Source: Adiantum capillus-veneris
Lineage: Eukaryota; Streptophyta; Polypodiopsida; Polypodiales; Pteridaceae
Length of the DNA stretch: 64,000 nt
Reading direction: 5' to 3'
Assembly: GCA_014529385.2 (NCBI GenBank)
Contig: CM043953.1
Location: 65,674,372-65,738,371, forward strand
Under the pieces are notes generated by a model. The model did no database searches. It had not been told where the DNA came from and worked only from the letters and a program-made list of their open reading frames with translations. Made by a program: the position numbers and the translations under genes. Of the stretch, positions 22,750 to 33,315 are shown in pieces (the first letter of the stretch is position 1; each line of letters starts with the position of its first letter).

Positions 22750-23645
22750 ATGGCCGATGACAATGAGCCATACTCTCCTAGTTTTAGTTTTCTTGTCACT
22801 CTGGACGACATGTCACCCGAGCAGATGGACTCGTTTTTGTCTCGATTCACACTAGAGCAGATCGCAATGGCACAACACCTTTGGGCAGCAGGTCCCTCTA
22901 GACCTACTACGGCCAACCCTATGCCCGGGACTAGTGTGGTCCCTACACCGAGCGGCCCCACACCTCAATCTAGTGTGCTCCCTACGCCTAAGACTCGTAT
23001 GCCCCCTACACCGACGGGTGGTTCATCCTCGAGACGATGTAGGCGTCGTTCTGGAACTGGTGGTTGCAGTGATAGTGGTTCTACCGATGTGTCCACACCA
23101 CCGAGAGAGCGTCCACCACTCTCTTCAGTAGATAGTTCACCGATTGACACACCACATACACCTTGGGGATCACACGAGCATGATCCTAGCATGGTGTACA
23201 AGAGCAGGGATGGGGCTGTTGTGGTAGATAGCGTCGGAAAGGCCATGCAACAGAGGATTCCATAGCTCTATACGATTCAATTTGGTCACTCTATGATGGA
23301 GGTTTGGGATAACCTCGATGTTGAAAGAAATAATTGCATCGTCAAGGCCATTCACAGAGAGTACAAGCCGGCAAAGGGGGTATGATCCAGTCTCAAACCC
23401 CTGGATTTTGAGCGTGGCCAATTCCACAATGTCACACCGTCGGTCAGAGGCAAGAGACAGGTACAATGACGGCAGCCCCAAGCCAACATGGTTGGACGCA
23501 AAGGAGTGAACGGGGATTGCACGAGAGACACAAGACAATCCTCATAGATTTCAGCAGCAGAGAGATGCAGCCAGAGCACGTTTGGAGTCTGTTGGAGCAT
23601 CACATCTTGGGAGTGGAGGCTACGATACGCCTCAATATGAGTTTG
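22750..23645 (+). pseudogene. Second CACTA frame, plant transposase (Ptta/En/Spm)-like
   Basis: ATG at 22750 opens a 171-codon frame that begins MADDNEPYSP and is then very Pro/Ser/Thr-rich. After the stop at 23265 the sequence continues in shifted frames with PKPTWLDAKEW and then LESVGASHLGSGGYDTPQYE (about 23580-23640). This resembles the conserved region of plant transposase (Ptta/En/Spm) proteins. The position after tnp2 suits the TNP1/TNPA-type accessory frame. An intron may follow at 23646 (GTAAGTATT), with sequence resuming after TTTACAG at about 23730. Assignment is moderate. Confidence 0.6.
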
Positions 23646-24002
23646 TAAGTATTATACGTATGCTTTAAATTATTGAAATTATATATGTTATTTGAATATT
23701 TATCTAATGATTAAACCATAATTTTACAGGAAGTTACCGTGAAGCATCCTCCAACACACCGAGAGGAGAAGTATGGGTACAAGCATGGACTTGTAGCCCT
23801 TTTGACCCAGCTGCAAGAGGAGGGAGAGGACGTCGACTGGGAGACATTACCATGAGGGTCTTCTCACTCAGTGATTGTTTACATATGTACAATTTTGTAG
23901 TGCTCGTGTTTATGGTTTATGGTTATGTTTATGGTATGGCACAGATGTTATGGTTAAGATTTGGTAGTCAAGTTAAGGTTATGGTTTTTCTATGATGGTA
24001 TG

Positions 24003-24112
24003 GCAATCATGTTATGGTTATGGTTATAGTTATGGTTATGGTTATGGTTATGGTTATGGTTATGGTTATGGTTATGGTTATGGTTATGGTTATGGTTATG
24101 GTTATGGTTGTG
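24003..24112. repeat. (GGTTAT)n array inside the CACTA element
   Basis: About 18 tandem GGTTAT hexamers with few interruptions, flanked by looser ATGGTTATGG-like sequence from about 23910 to 24230. It lies downstream of the second coding frame. Confidence 0.95.
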
Positions 24113-24743
24113 CAATGATGGTATGGATGTTATGGTAATGGTATGGTATGGCAAACAGGTTATGTTTATGGTATGACAAGCAAGTTATGGTAATGGTATG
24201 GTACGGCAAACAGGTTATGTTTATGGTTTTGTAATTTTTGACTCATGTTTTAATTGTGGTTATAAAATATTTATGCCGTTATGCCATGGTCAAGCTTTTG
24301 ATTTTGTGGTTACGTTTTTCTTACAATTTTGCTAATTGCCACTCGCTCTTTAGCGTCAGCTTGTAGGTGGAGTGTGGTTGCTTGTGCACTCTTCCTTTGG
24401 GTAGGGAGGGTTGTTTTCTTTTGGTGCAGTACATGCAGCATTTATTCCCAGCCCTCTCTGCCCCAAAAAAATTGCAGGTTAGGTCATCGGTACAGAGTAC
24501 GGTACAAGCGTCGCTATAGACATCGGTAGAGGCATCGAAATATGCTATAGTATTATCGACGATTATTTCATTGCATATTCCGACGCTCATTTCATAATTT
24601 ATTCCGACGCATAATATACCGGTACTTATACCGACGTCACGATATCGGTGTCTCTTTTGAGGCCTATTTCAGTGCTTTATAGTTTTAATACTAACTTTAT
24701 TTCGTAGGTATTTGCATCGATTTTTTCACGTCGTGTTGTGGTG

Positions 24744-24746
24744 AAT
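24744..24746 (+). other. Right AAT target-site duplication of the CACTA element
   Basis: AAT after the terminal TTGTGGTG, followed by CAAAATATGATG, which continues the Copia sequence exactly where 19471 left off. Confidence 0.93.
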
Positions 24747-26219
24747 CAAAATATGATGTACTTATAGAAAATGACACATGGACTTTATGTGCTTTGCCTC
24801 TTGGCAAAAAGGCCATTGGTATGAAGTGGGTTTACAAGTTGAAATGCAAGCCGGATGGTGAGATTTATCGCTATAAGGCTCAACTTGTTGCAAAGGGTTA
24901 TGCACAACAAAAAGGCATAGATTATGAAGAGACTTTTTCTCCCACTTGTCATATGACTACTCTGCGTTCTCTATGTGCATTGGTAGCTCATTTTGGGTGG
25001 AATGTACATCAGTTAGACATTGTTACTGCTTTCTTGAATGGTGACATATTTGAGGAAGTTTATGTAACACAGCCTTGTGGTTTTGTCAAGAAAGGACAAG
25101 GTGTGCAAATGTAACAAATATTTTTATGGGTTGAAGCAATCTCCTTGTGCTTGATATGAGAAGGTTGATGCTCATTTGGTCAAACGAGGCTTTTGTGACA
25201 GCCCAACAGACAGCACATTGTATGTAAAGCATGAGGGTGATGTACTTCTCAGTGTGGTTCTTTATGTAGATAATTTGTTGATCACTAGACCAAATGAGAG
25301 ACATATTGTTGAATTTAAGGCTGATTTGAATGCTAGTTTCAAGATGAAATATTTGGGGCTATTGCATCATTACTTGGGTATACAGTTTAAGCAGTGTAAT
25401 GGTGGTATTGGCTTGTGTCAGAAAAGCTACATAGAGATATTGCTATGTAAGTTTGGACTTGAGGATTGCAAACCTATTATCGCTCCCATGGAAACATGTT
25501 TGAAATTGAGTTTTCATGATGCTACTCATCCTACAGATGTCACTCTTTACCAAGGATGCCTCATTTATGTATGCAACACGAAGCCGGATATTCAGTTTGC
25601 AATCTCACAAGTCAGTAGATTTATGCATAGCCCAGGGTCTAAGCATTGGCAGGCTATCAAGAGGAATTTCCACTACTTGAGTGGCACTTTGCATCTTGGC
25701 TTGTTTTATCCCAAGGGGGGGATCATTGCCGCCAGACTTACATGCTTTTTTGAACTCAGATTGGGCTAGTTGTTTTGACACACGAGTATCCATAAGTGGT
25801 TTTTGTATCATGCTGAGCAACTCATGCATATCATGGTTGAGCAAGAAGCAACTTATTATGGCCCCTTCTAGTTGTAAGGCTGAGTACAGGATAGTCTTCA
25901 CAGTTATGGTTGAGTGTGTATGGCTCATACGCCTTATGGCTGATTTGGGTGTTGGACAGGACACTGCCAACACTATCTACACTGACAGTCAAAGCGCATT
26001 GGCAATTGTGAGGAACCCAGTTTTTCATGCTCGCATAAATCACATTGAGGTGCATTACCACTATGTCAGGGAGAGGCTCTCAGCGGGAGAGACGGAGAGA
26101 TCAGCTTGGCTTATGTGCCCACATATGACAACCTTGCAGATCTTTTCACAAAGCCATTGTCTCATGAGAAGTTCAAAGCTTTCCGCAAAGCTTTGGGCTT
26201 ACTCCCCTTTGTGGACTGA
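24747..26219 (+). pseudogene. Copia RT-RNase H remnant, right of the CACTA insertion
   Basis: Continues element C pol. RT has WVYKLKCKPDGE (24830) and the catalytic site YVDN (about 25264), where the second Asp of YVDD is replaced by Asn. RNase H includes SKKQLIMAPSSCKAEYR and TIYTDSQSALAI and ends LLPFVD with TGA at 26217-26219. A stop at 25112 and frameshifts near 25135, 25560 and 25730 break it. Confidence 0.92.
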
Positions 26220-26295
26220 TCATGTCCTCATGGTAAAGCACTTCCCTTTAATCTATGTGTCAACTCTTGTTCACTGCATCACTCTAGGGGGGATT

Positions 26296-26388
26296 TGTTA
26301 CCATATACATGTTGTAGTGATGTGTGTAAACACAGTTAGAACCGCTGGGGCATTTTTTCCCCCATGCATTGTATATACACCGATCATT
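26296..26388 (+). repeat. Truncated 3' LTR of element C
   Basis: Starts TGTTACCATATACATG after a polypurine tract and matches A and C LTRs for about 90 bases. It has an internal deletion of the CTCTTTAGGAGG segment and stops near CGATCATT, so the 3' half is lost. Confidence 0.88.
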
Positions 26389-26840
26389 GCGTTGACACCT
26401 CCTTAAAAGGAAAGGGAGATTGAGCACGAGGGGAAAAAAAATTGTTGATTGAGACCTAAAAATGAAACGCCATTGGATACAAGGGTAGTAGCAACTTTAG
26501 CAACCTAGTGGCAATTTGCATGTAGACAGATTGGGAGGGCATGTATCTATGAATTGTGGAATTGATGTTGAAATTGTGGGTTTGTGATGTTCAATTGCCA
26601 AAGGGGAGGCCCTTGTCTTCATATGCATTGATCAGTGTATGTTGTAAATCCATGTTTTGATAGGGTTTTGCTCCTATGTGCTATGGTCCTTTGGGTGGGT
26701 GTGTGCTTGTAAATTTTCAAGGGAGCATAGGTATTTTGGTTGGGATTTACTAAGAGTTTTTTTGGTATAAGTTTTGGTTCCTAGGTTAAAGTTTGAATGC
26801 CCGTGGGCTATAAAGCTATAGAGGTGTCCCACTTTTTCTT

Positions 26841-27510
26841 TTGTCCACCAATGTTTTGGAGCCCACCACCGACGAATCTCTTCAAGTTACCTTTAGTTTA
26901 CATGTTTTGGAAGATATGGCATTTAGTTTTCCAAAGTTTAATGGAAAACTAAATGAAAGTGCCAAAGGGTTCATTGAGCAAATGGAGTTTTCTTGCCTTC
27001 TTGCTGACAAGCAAGACCCAGTGTTGGTGTTACAAATCTTCTACTTCTATTTAAAGGGAGATGCTCAAGAGTGGTTGGAGGGCTACAAAAAAAAGTTGCA
27101 ATCATTGGAACCTCCTCAAGTTATGACTTATGAAATGACAAGGCATGCTTTCCTTACACATTTTCAATATGTGGAAGACCCACAAAAGGTATGGTAGTCT
27201 ATCCAAGGCTTAGTGCAGGGTGAAAGCCAAACCATAGAGGATTTTGTGAAGGCATTCAATGCATTATGGAAAAAGTGGTGTACATCTTTGGGGATTGAAA
27301 TTCCTCCATCCATGTTAAAGAAGGACAAGTTTCTTGTAAGCTTGAGAAGAGGACTACGCTTGAAGGTGGAGCTCAAGCAGCCAAAGACCTTTGAAGAGGC
27401 AGTTGAAATTGCAAAGAATAAAGAGTGGAAGGTAGAGTGTCTCAATTAACTTGGAATCAATGAAGAGCCAAAGGTTGAAGGAAAAGCTATAGAGCAACCA
27501 AGAGTCCTCA
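26841..27510 (+). pseudogene. Ty3/Gypsy-type gag fragment
   Basis: Two blocks, 26841-27197 and 27213-27449, separated by a stop at 27197. The first has FSFPKFNGKLNESAKGFIEQM, FYFYLKGDAQEWLEGYKKK and ARHAFLTHF-like TRHAFLTHF. This is the classic retrotransposon gag pattern (F-x-G-x-x-A, L-x-G-x-A-x-x-W). The second has FVKAFNALWKKW and FEEAVEIAKN. No zinc knuckle or protease follows, because a Copia fragment begins at about 27515. Upstream 26405-26840 may be its leader. Confidence 0.85.
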
Positions 27511-27514
27511 TTAG

Positions 27515-27863
27515 GGGTACAGGTTGTACCATCCACAAGCAAAGTGTATCTTGGTTTCACGGGTTATTGTGTTTGTGGAAGATTCTATTAAGCCCTTGTT
27601 TTCATGCACTAGAGACAGTAATGTAAGCTCATAGGACATTTATGACAGTTTGTTGCCTCTTTTCAGTGGTGGAAATTTGAACATAAATTTGAATGAGTCA
27701 AATGTACAGCCTATGGGGGTTTTTGAAAATGTTATAGACCAGCCTATTCTTGATGCAGATCTACATAATGTACTTGATGTGGAAAGGTTTGAGAATGAGC
27801 AGGGTAGAGGTATGCCAAAATGGTTGGTGCATACTTTGCGTGATAGTAAATTGGATGCAATTT
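27515..27863 (+). pseudogene. Short Copia pol fragment (A/C/F family)
   Basis: Matches the segment after the integrase core in A, C and F: YRLYHPQAKCILVS equivalents, then SLLPLFSGGN, MPKWLVHTLRDSKLDA. It is cut at both ends, abutting the Gypsy gag on the left and unrelated sequence at about 27864. One stop lies near 27633. It is a 350-bp orphan piece with no LTR. Confidence 0.9.
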
Positions 27864-28198
27864 TACACTCAATGTCTTTTCCCTTGAAAACAGGCTCCCG
27901 CCATGGCTTGCAGCCTCCCTTGTTTTTTGGGGAAAGGACACTGAGCATCCTTTCCCTACACCACAATAGCACAATGAAACTAAGTTGTAGGAAACACTAC
28001 CCTAATGCCTGGAAACTTTGATTCTGCATTTTTTAGCAAAACAAAGTGTTTCCTTGTCTTTTGAAATGTTGGAAAACTTACAAGAAGAGTGGGTTGAAAC
28101 CATAGTCTTTTAGTTTTCTTAAAAAATCTAAAGTTTGTAATGTTGCAAAACCAAAAACCAAAAACATTCTTTGCATATGCAAAGGACAAAAATTCTTT

Positions 28199-28560
28199 GC
28201 AAGTTGGAATGTGTTGCATGTTGGCACGGGCAATGGAGTTTTTCTTCATGTTCTTGCTAAACAGGGTTTCTCCAATCTAATTGGGACTAACTATTGTGAA
28301 AGTGCTATTGAGCTAGCCAAGGAAGTGACCAAACAAAACAACTTCAAAGACATAAATTCATGGTGGATGACATTCTAGAGACAAATTTGCATTCATAGTT
28401 TTTTAAACTCATTACGGATATATGTACTCTTGATGCAATTGGTCTTCACCTAGAAGGTGCACAAAAAAGAGTCATGTACTAGAAGGCTATTCCAAAACTC
28501 GTTGCCCCTGGGGGTGTTTCGGTCATCACATCATGCAAAAACACAACATCTCAATTGGTT
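28199..28560 (+). pseudogene. METTL10/EEF1A-KMT2-like methyltransferase pseudogene fragment
   Basis: Translated from 28199, the sequence reads a Rossmann methyltransferase motif I (SWNVLHVGTGNGVFLHVLAK), then GFSNLIGTNYCESAIELA. After a one-base frameshift near 28350 come FMVDDILETNL, TLDAIGLHLEGAQKRVMY and KLVAPGGVSVITSC. This is the order in the plant relatives of METTL10/Efm4 (EEF1A lysine methyltransferase 2; Arabidopsis AR401). Stops occur at about 28377, 28396 and 28481. No intron interrupts the 360 bases, which would fit a processed copy. The N-terminal part is absent, and the parent gene is not in the window. Confidence 0.75.
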
Positions 28561-28845
28561 TGATGAGGCATGCTCCTACATGAAAATCCCAACTATCGGT
28601 ACCTTCTATCTTAGAGGGGAGGATGCAATTTCTTTTTCTACATCATCATCGTCATCTGACATACCCAAGATTCTGATACGGAGTCATTGAAGTGATGAGG
28701 GTCAACACAATAGATTTTCTTTGAACATCAGCCTAGGTGAAAGCTTGACCAAAAGCTAAGGACTCTAGTAGTGTGTGGTACTCATACTCTCTCTCTCGTC
28801 AGTGTAACCATTTTTGAACTTGTAGAAAACAATTCACTCTTTTTA

Positions 28846-29115
28846 TCATAACTTCTTGTGTGTGTGTGTGTGTGTGTGATGCAGCTGAGAAAAATATACA
28901 TGATGTTGCCCACCATCTACAGTGAGAGCCGATGCGAACACTTTTCTAGTATCATTATAAGTGTAGACCTGCAGAACAAATGACACAAAGAGAGGTATAC
29001 TTGACCAATCTAGGCACCTCGAGGCACCAACCCTTCTGCTTGGAATGGGTGGGTCAAGTATAAAGGAGAAGGAGGGTAAAGCTCTACGTTCATTGTATAG
29101 TGCTAACCCGACCAA
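28846..29115 (-). other. Exon-like island, unidentified (minus strand)
   Basis: On the minus strand a TTTGTTCTGCAG acceptor-like site is followed by a frame with VYTYNDTRKVFASALTVDGG. It is protein-like but I do not recognise it. It lies beside a GT repeat (28857-28878). It could be an exon of a decayed gene running leftwards or a chance frame. Confidence 0.25.
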
Positions 29116-29599
29116 AGGCTAACTGGGAAAAAAGTGTGTGTTTATGTAAAAATCCCAACAATAGATTGCAATAGACAATCTATTGAACTATACAATGGAT
29201 GAGACAAGAGACAATACATCATACAGTTTATAACTCCAGTGCATTATCTTTAAAATACAAATTGTTACTATGGTCCTTCACAAACCAAGCCGTACAAGTA
29301 GCAATATTTTGCCTATTCCATCAAGTAAAAATACATTCTATTACGCCAACGACTTTTACAATATCAAATTGTCAATACAAGTTTCCTATTGTGTACATCA
29401 TTGATACCATGGTAAAAGTTTAGTTCCATGGCATCCAAGCAATTCATAATCTTTTGATCTTACAAAAAAGTTTAATAATATGTAAGCGAAGCCACCATTT
29501 TTGTGGACAGATTCCAAACTGAATCTTTTATGGATAGTCCTTTGGATACAACCTCCGTCGGTCCCTCCAAAAGAAGGGTCCAGCTGTTACCTGCATCCA

Positions 29600-29710
29600 T
29601 ACAAAAACCTAAGGTGAGAACCAATCTGAGTTGATGGTCTTGTAGGTGTCGTAACTGGAACCAATTGTTATCCTGTCACCCCTGGAGTCCTGCAGAAGCA
29701 CACCCTAAGG
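29600..29710 (-). other. Exon-like island, unidentified (minus strand)
   Basis: On the minus strand, TTTTTTGTCCTTAG precedes a frame reading GVLLQDSRGDRITIGSSYD then TYKTINSDWFSP, ending at a stop. The acceptor-like site and codon pattern suggest an exon. No family is recognised. Confidence 0.3.
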
Positions 29711-29784
29711 ACAAAAAATAAGGTGAATGTTAAGAGCATAACCAAGTTTTTATGAAAGTCCATGACATCTCTCTCTAATCAAAC

Positions 29785-30368
29785 TATGAAAAAATTGGAC
29801 ACAGTCTCCTTTGTACGTAGAGCAAAATTTCAAAATCAACTGTACGCTTACCAAGCGACCTCAACGGGAGGATTTTGAGAAAATAAAAATTTGATAACTC
29901 TAAGCATACTTTTAAGATGTTGCCACATACTAGTGGAAAAAATTGGACAGAGTATCCTTTGTATGTAGAGCAAAATTTCAAAATAAACCATACGCTTACC
30001 AAGTGACCTCAACGGGAGGATTTTGACAAAAATAGTATTTCAATTATCTACTAACCAATGACTTATGACAATCAGTTAATAGTGAAGCTTCCAATTCAAG
30101 AGAGTAGTGAGAGGTTCCTGCTGCACCAAATAAATCAAGAGCAATATCTTCAAGAAGGTAATATTACTCCCTTCTACATTACTAGCATATATGTGATCCA
30201 GCATGGTTTTTTGATAAATTCAACAAAATCTTATCTACATTACGGTGTTGTCTCAAACTATTGCGAAAACACAGACAGAGTCTCCTCTGTATGTAAAGCC
30301 AAATTTCAAAATCACTAGTACGCTTACCACGCAACCTCAACAGGAGGAGTTTGACACACAAAGTTTTG
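29785..30368. repeat. Three copies of an unclassified 103-bp repeat
   Basis: Similar segments at about 29785-29890, 29935-30040 and 30262-30367, all in the same orientation. They share CTCCTTTGTAYGTAGAGC-like and ACGCTTACC...CCTCAACGGGAGG words. Similarity stops outside the units. No terminal repeats or known family were recognised. On the minus strand each unit holds a donor-like GGTAAGCG. Confidence 0.85.
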
Positions 30369-30998
30369 GATAAATATCTCAAGATCGCCTTCTGAAAAAT
30401 GACTAAAAGATAATTTACTGATGCTACATGTTTAAAGTGACTATGAGAGATACTCACCAAAGAAAAAAGATGTCGTCATTGTAAATTTTTAGTGTTCGTG
30501 TTTTTTTGAGAGTACCAAGACGACCAACCCTAGAAAACTAGTGATATAAAATAACAAATTTTAAACCAATTGACTACCACTGAATGATTTGTACTGTGTT
30601 GTGTTAGTTTGGGATACTCCCTCATACGAAAAATCACCAATTTCTAAGAGAAGGAAAAATTATCTTATACTAGGCAATCCTACAACACGTATCAAGCTTT
30701 GATCTTCGTGATTACCAATGCACTAATCAGACTAGTAGGTTATGTGTGTGAGTTTGGGATAATTCTTAAAAGAAGGACATGCTATACCATAATGTATCCA
30801 TGCTCATTTAACATATGTATCTTTGTGTGTATAATCTAATCAACCACAATATAAGGTGTGTGTGTGTGTGTGTGTGTGCACCGAAAGTTAGTGTAACCAT
30901 GTGCTAAGCAAGATAATAAAACATTGTGGATTTGCACATGGATCCACGTAGATTGATGAACCACGGGTCCATGTAATGTGATCATATGTGTGTGCATA

Positions 30999-31035
<37 letters not shown>

Positions 31036-31194
31036 CTTATCAAGAAAGTTCAGCTATCCTTTGATAGCCTGCATGGGTCGCACGTTAAGATGAGCACGCT
31101 GCAAATTTTCCGTTTTGAGGAGGAGGAGGAGATAGGCTAGTGCACCAACTTTATCAACACCAAGATGCAACAATTTTCCCTCTAAGGAACATAC

Positions 31195-31198
<4 letters not shown>

Positions 31199-31287
<89 letters not shown>
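31199..31287. repeat. Compound (GT)n(GA)n microsatellite
   Basis: About 21 GT units running straight into about 23 GA units. Confidence 0.97.
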
Positions 31288-31293
<6 letters not shown>

Positions 31294-32154
31294 ACAATGC
31301 TTAAGGAGATCCCGCATGTGTGGTGTGAAAGAGAGAATGATTTGGTGTTGCACTATATAAAAGGTGGGTGCAGGTGTGAGAGAAGCCAGCGCAGAGGTCT
31401 ACAAAACCAGGGGATAACAATGCGTAGTAGGTGCGATAATGCCAGAACGGGAGGTCAAGCCAGAACGAGAGCAAGTATAGCAATTCACATTTATGAAACG
31501 GACCACGATTGGGCATACATAGCGAGAAAAACGTAGGTTCCACCTATCGAATACAGTGCAAGCACATGTGTGTGATACTAAGAAAGGGCAATACGATGTC
31601 ATGAAGTGCCATTTGTAGCGGTGGGTACCCTCAGAGCTTGTCTTTTTACAGATGTATAGTATTGGTTTAGTAAGTGCATGGGTGATTGTGAGAAAGTAGG
31701 AGGGGTTGAGAGATAGTGTGTGCGTGTGTGTGTCCTGAAAAACAGTGGAACCCGAGGACTCAAACATCCCATGCATGAGTAGTCTGCACATTTGATAGGG
31801 GGAGATACACCGCTTAGAATGGCCTTTCCTTCATATTTACATGTGAGCACCTGTGGAGGAGCCACGAACTGCACCCATTCAACCCTCGGCAAGAGATAAG
31901 CATACCCTTATTTAGTCAACAAACCTATGTGTGTGTGTTGGAGCCCCATGTGGCCAGGCTGGATCAAATTGTTGAGTCATTTACAACCACGTATGTGCCA
32001 GCAAGTGTGTGTGTGTGTGTTTTTTATAACCAAAAAAAATGCATGCATGCAAACTGCCAAGCATCCAGTATAGGTATCAATTGTTAGACAAAAAAGTAGA
32101 TAAGATGACCTGCATGTGCCTTATGCCCCACCATCCACCATCCAGTAAAAACCC

Positions 32155-32158
<4 letters not shown>

Positions 32159-32204
<46 letters not shown>
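32159..32204. repeat. (GA)n microsatellite
   Basis: About 23 GA units, followed by GA-rich imperfect sequence to about 32300. Confidence 0.95.
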
Positions 32205-32207
<3 letters not shown>

Positions 32208-33010
32208 GGGAGAGATGGGGACATATATAGAGAGAGATGTGGCCATCTAAAAAGCCCAAACGCGAGAGAGAAAGAGAGGGATGGGGACATATTTCGAGAG
32301 ATATTATTCATAGACCATGTGTGTGTGTGTGTGTGTGTAGGAGGATTTCAATAATCAGAGCACAAAGATGACAATCATCTACTAATAACCATGGTATGCC
32401 AGAAAATTCCCAATTTCTCATGTGAAAATGTGGGCAAAGTACAATCAAAGAAAAAACATCCTCAATACTCCATTTGCATGTAAGATATGGCAAGTCCTTC
32501 AAATGTTATCTGCCACTATCACAGCCAACAATAAAGAGAGGTGTTAGTAGTGGAAGGCAGGTGTCATCAATGAAGGACACTTGTTATCGATGTCCACCAT
32601 AGCTAAAAGAAAAAAAAATGAATGAAAGAAAGAGGAAGTATTCTGTGATGCCCGCCCAGACCTGAGTAGGAACTTCCATGTTAAGTTGGTTGGTGAAGTA
32701 AGGTCTTGTCAAGAAGTCCTGCAAGCTCAAGCTCTCAGCATCCCACACAGCAACCTTCACATATATAGGTAGCTTATCCATTTGAAAGAGTAGTAGGCGG
32801 GAGTAGTCAGTTTTTTTGCAGAGTGGGGTGGTGGGGATATGGGCGACGTGGGAGAATTGGTGGGGTTTCTCCTTTTGAAAGAACTCACCCTCTGTGCCCG
32901 CCATGCAGGGGTGCGAGCCTAGAGTAGTGGGTTAGTGGAAGCATGTGGATGTGACAAGAGGTGTTTTCCATATGGTGAGGCTTACCTCATTTACCTAAGG
33001 CTTAGGTTCC

Positions 33011-33123
<113 letters not shown>

Positions 33124-33315
33124 CGGGGGGGGGAAGAGAGAGAAAGAGGAGATATTTAAAAAGAGGGAGGGGATATAGAAAGAGAGATATATAGAGGTAG
33201 AGAGTGTGAAAGGGATGGAGAGATAGATAGATAGATAGATTCTAGTATCGTCAAATATGACCTATGGGACCAAAGTTACATGTGATGTAGTATGTGTTTC
33301 GCTGATGAGTGACTC

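Larger units (their letters stand above)
19472..24743 (+). mobile_element. CACTA (En/Spm-type) DNA transposon, internally decayed
   Basis: The 5272-bp insertion starts CACTACAAG and ends TTGTGGTG, so the terminal inverted repeats CACTACAA and CACCACAA differ by one base. It makes a 3-bp AAT duplication, as CACTA elements do. Subterminal regions are rich in short copies of CCGACG/CGTCGG and ACCGRTR-type motifs on both sides (about 19520-19690 and 24480-24650). It carries a TNP2-like transposase remnant, a second TNP1/Ptta-like frame, and two internal simple-sequence arrays. Broken frames imply it is non-autonomous now. Confidence 0.95.
16203..26388 (+). mobile_element. Copia retrotransposon split by a CACTA insertion (element C)
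   Basis: Same family as A and F. It has a 5' LTR (16203-16422), primer site, gag, protease, integrase, RT, RNase H, polypurine tract (CTAGGGGGGATT) and a truncated 3' LTR (26296 to about 26388). A CACTA element at 19472-24743 interrupts pol between the integrase C-terminus and RT. Removing it and one AAT restores colinearity with A and F, leaving about 4.9 kb of Copia sequence. The truncated right end hides any target duplication. Confidence 0.93.

Noticed and set aside
29785-30368. Repeated units as a CRISPR array
   Set aside because: Only three 103-bp diverged units with unequal spacing, in a plant nuclear context; no cas genes.
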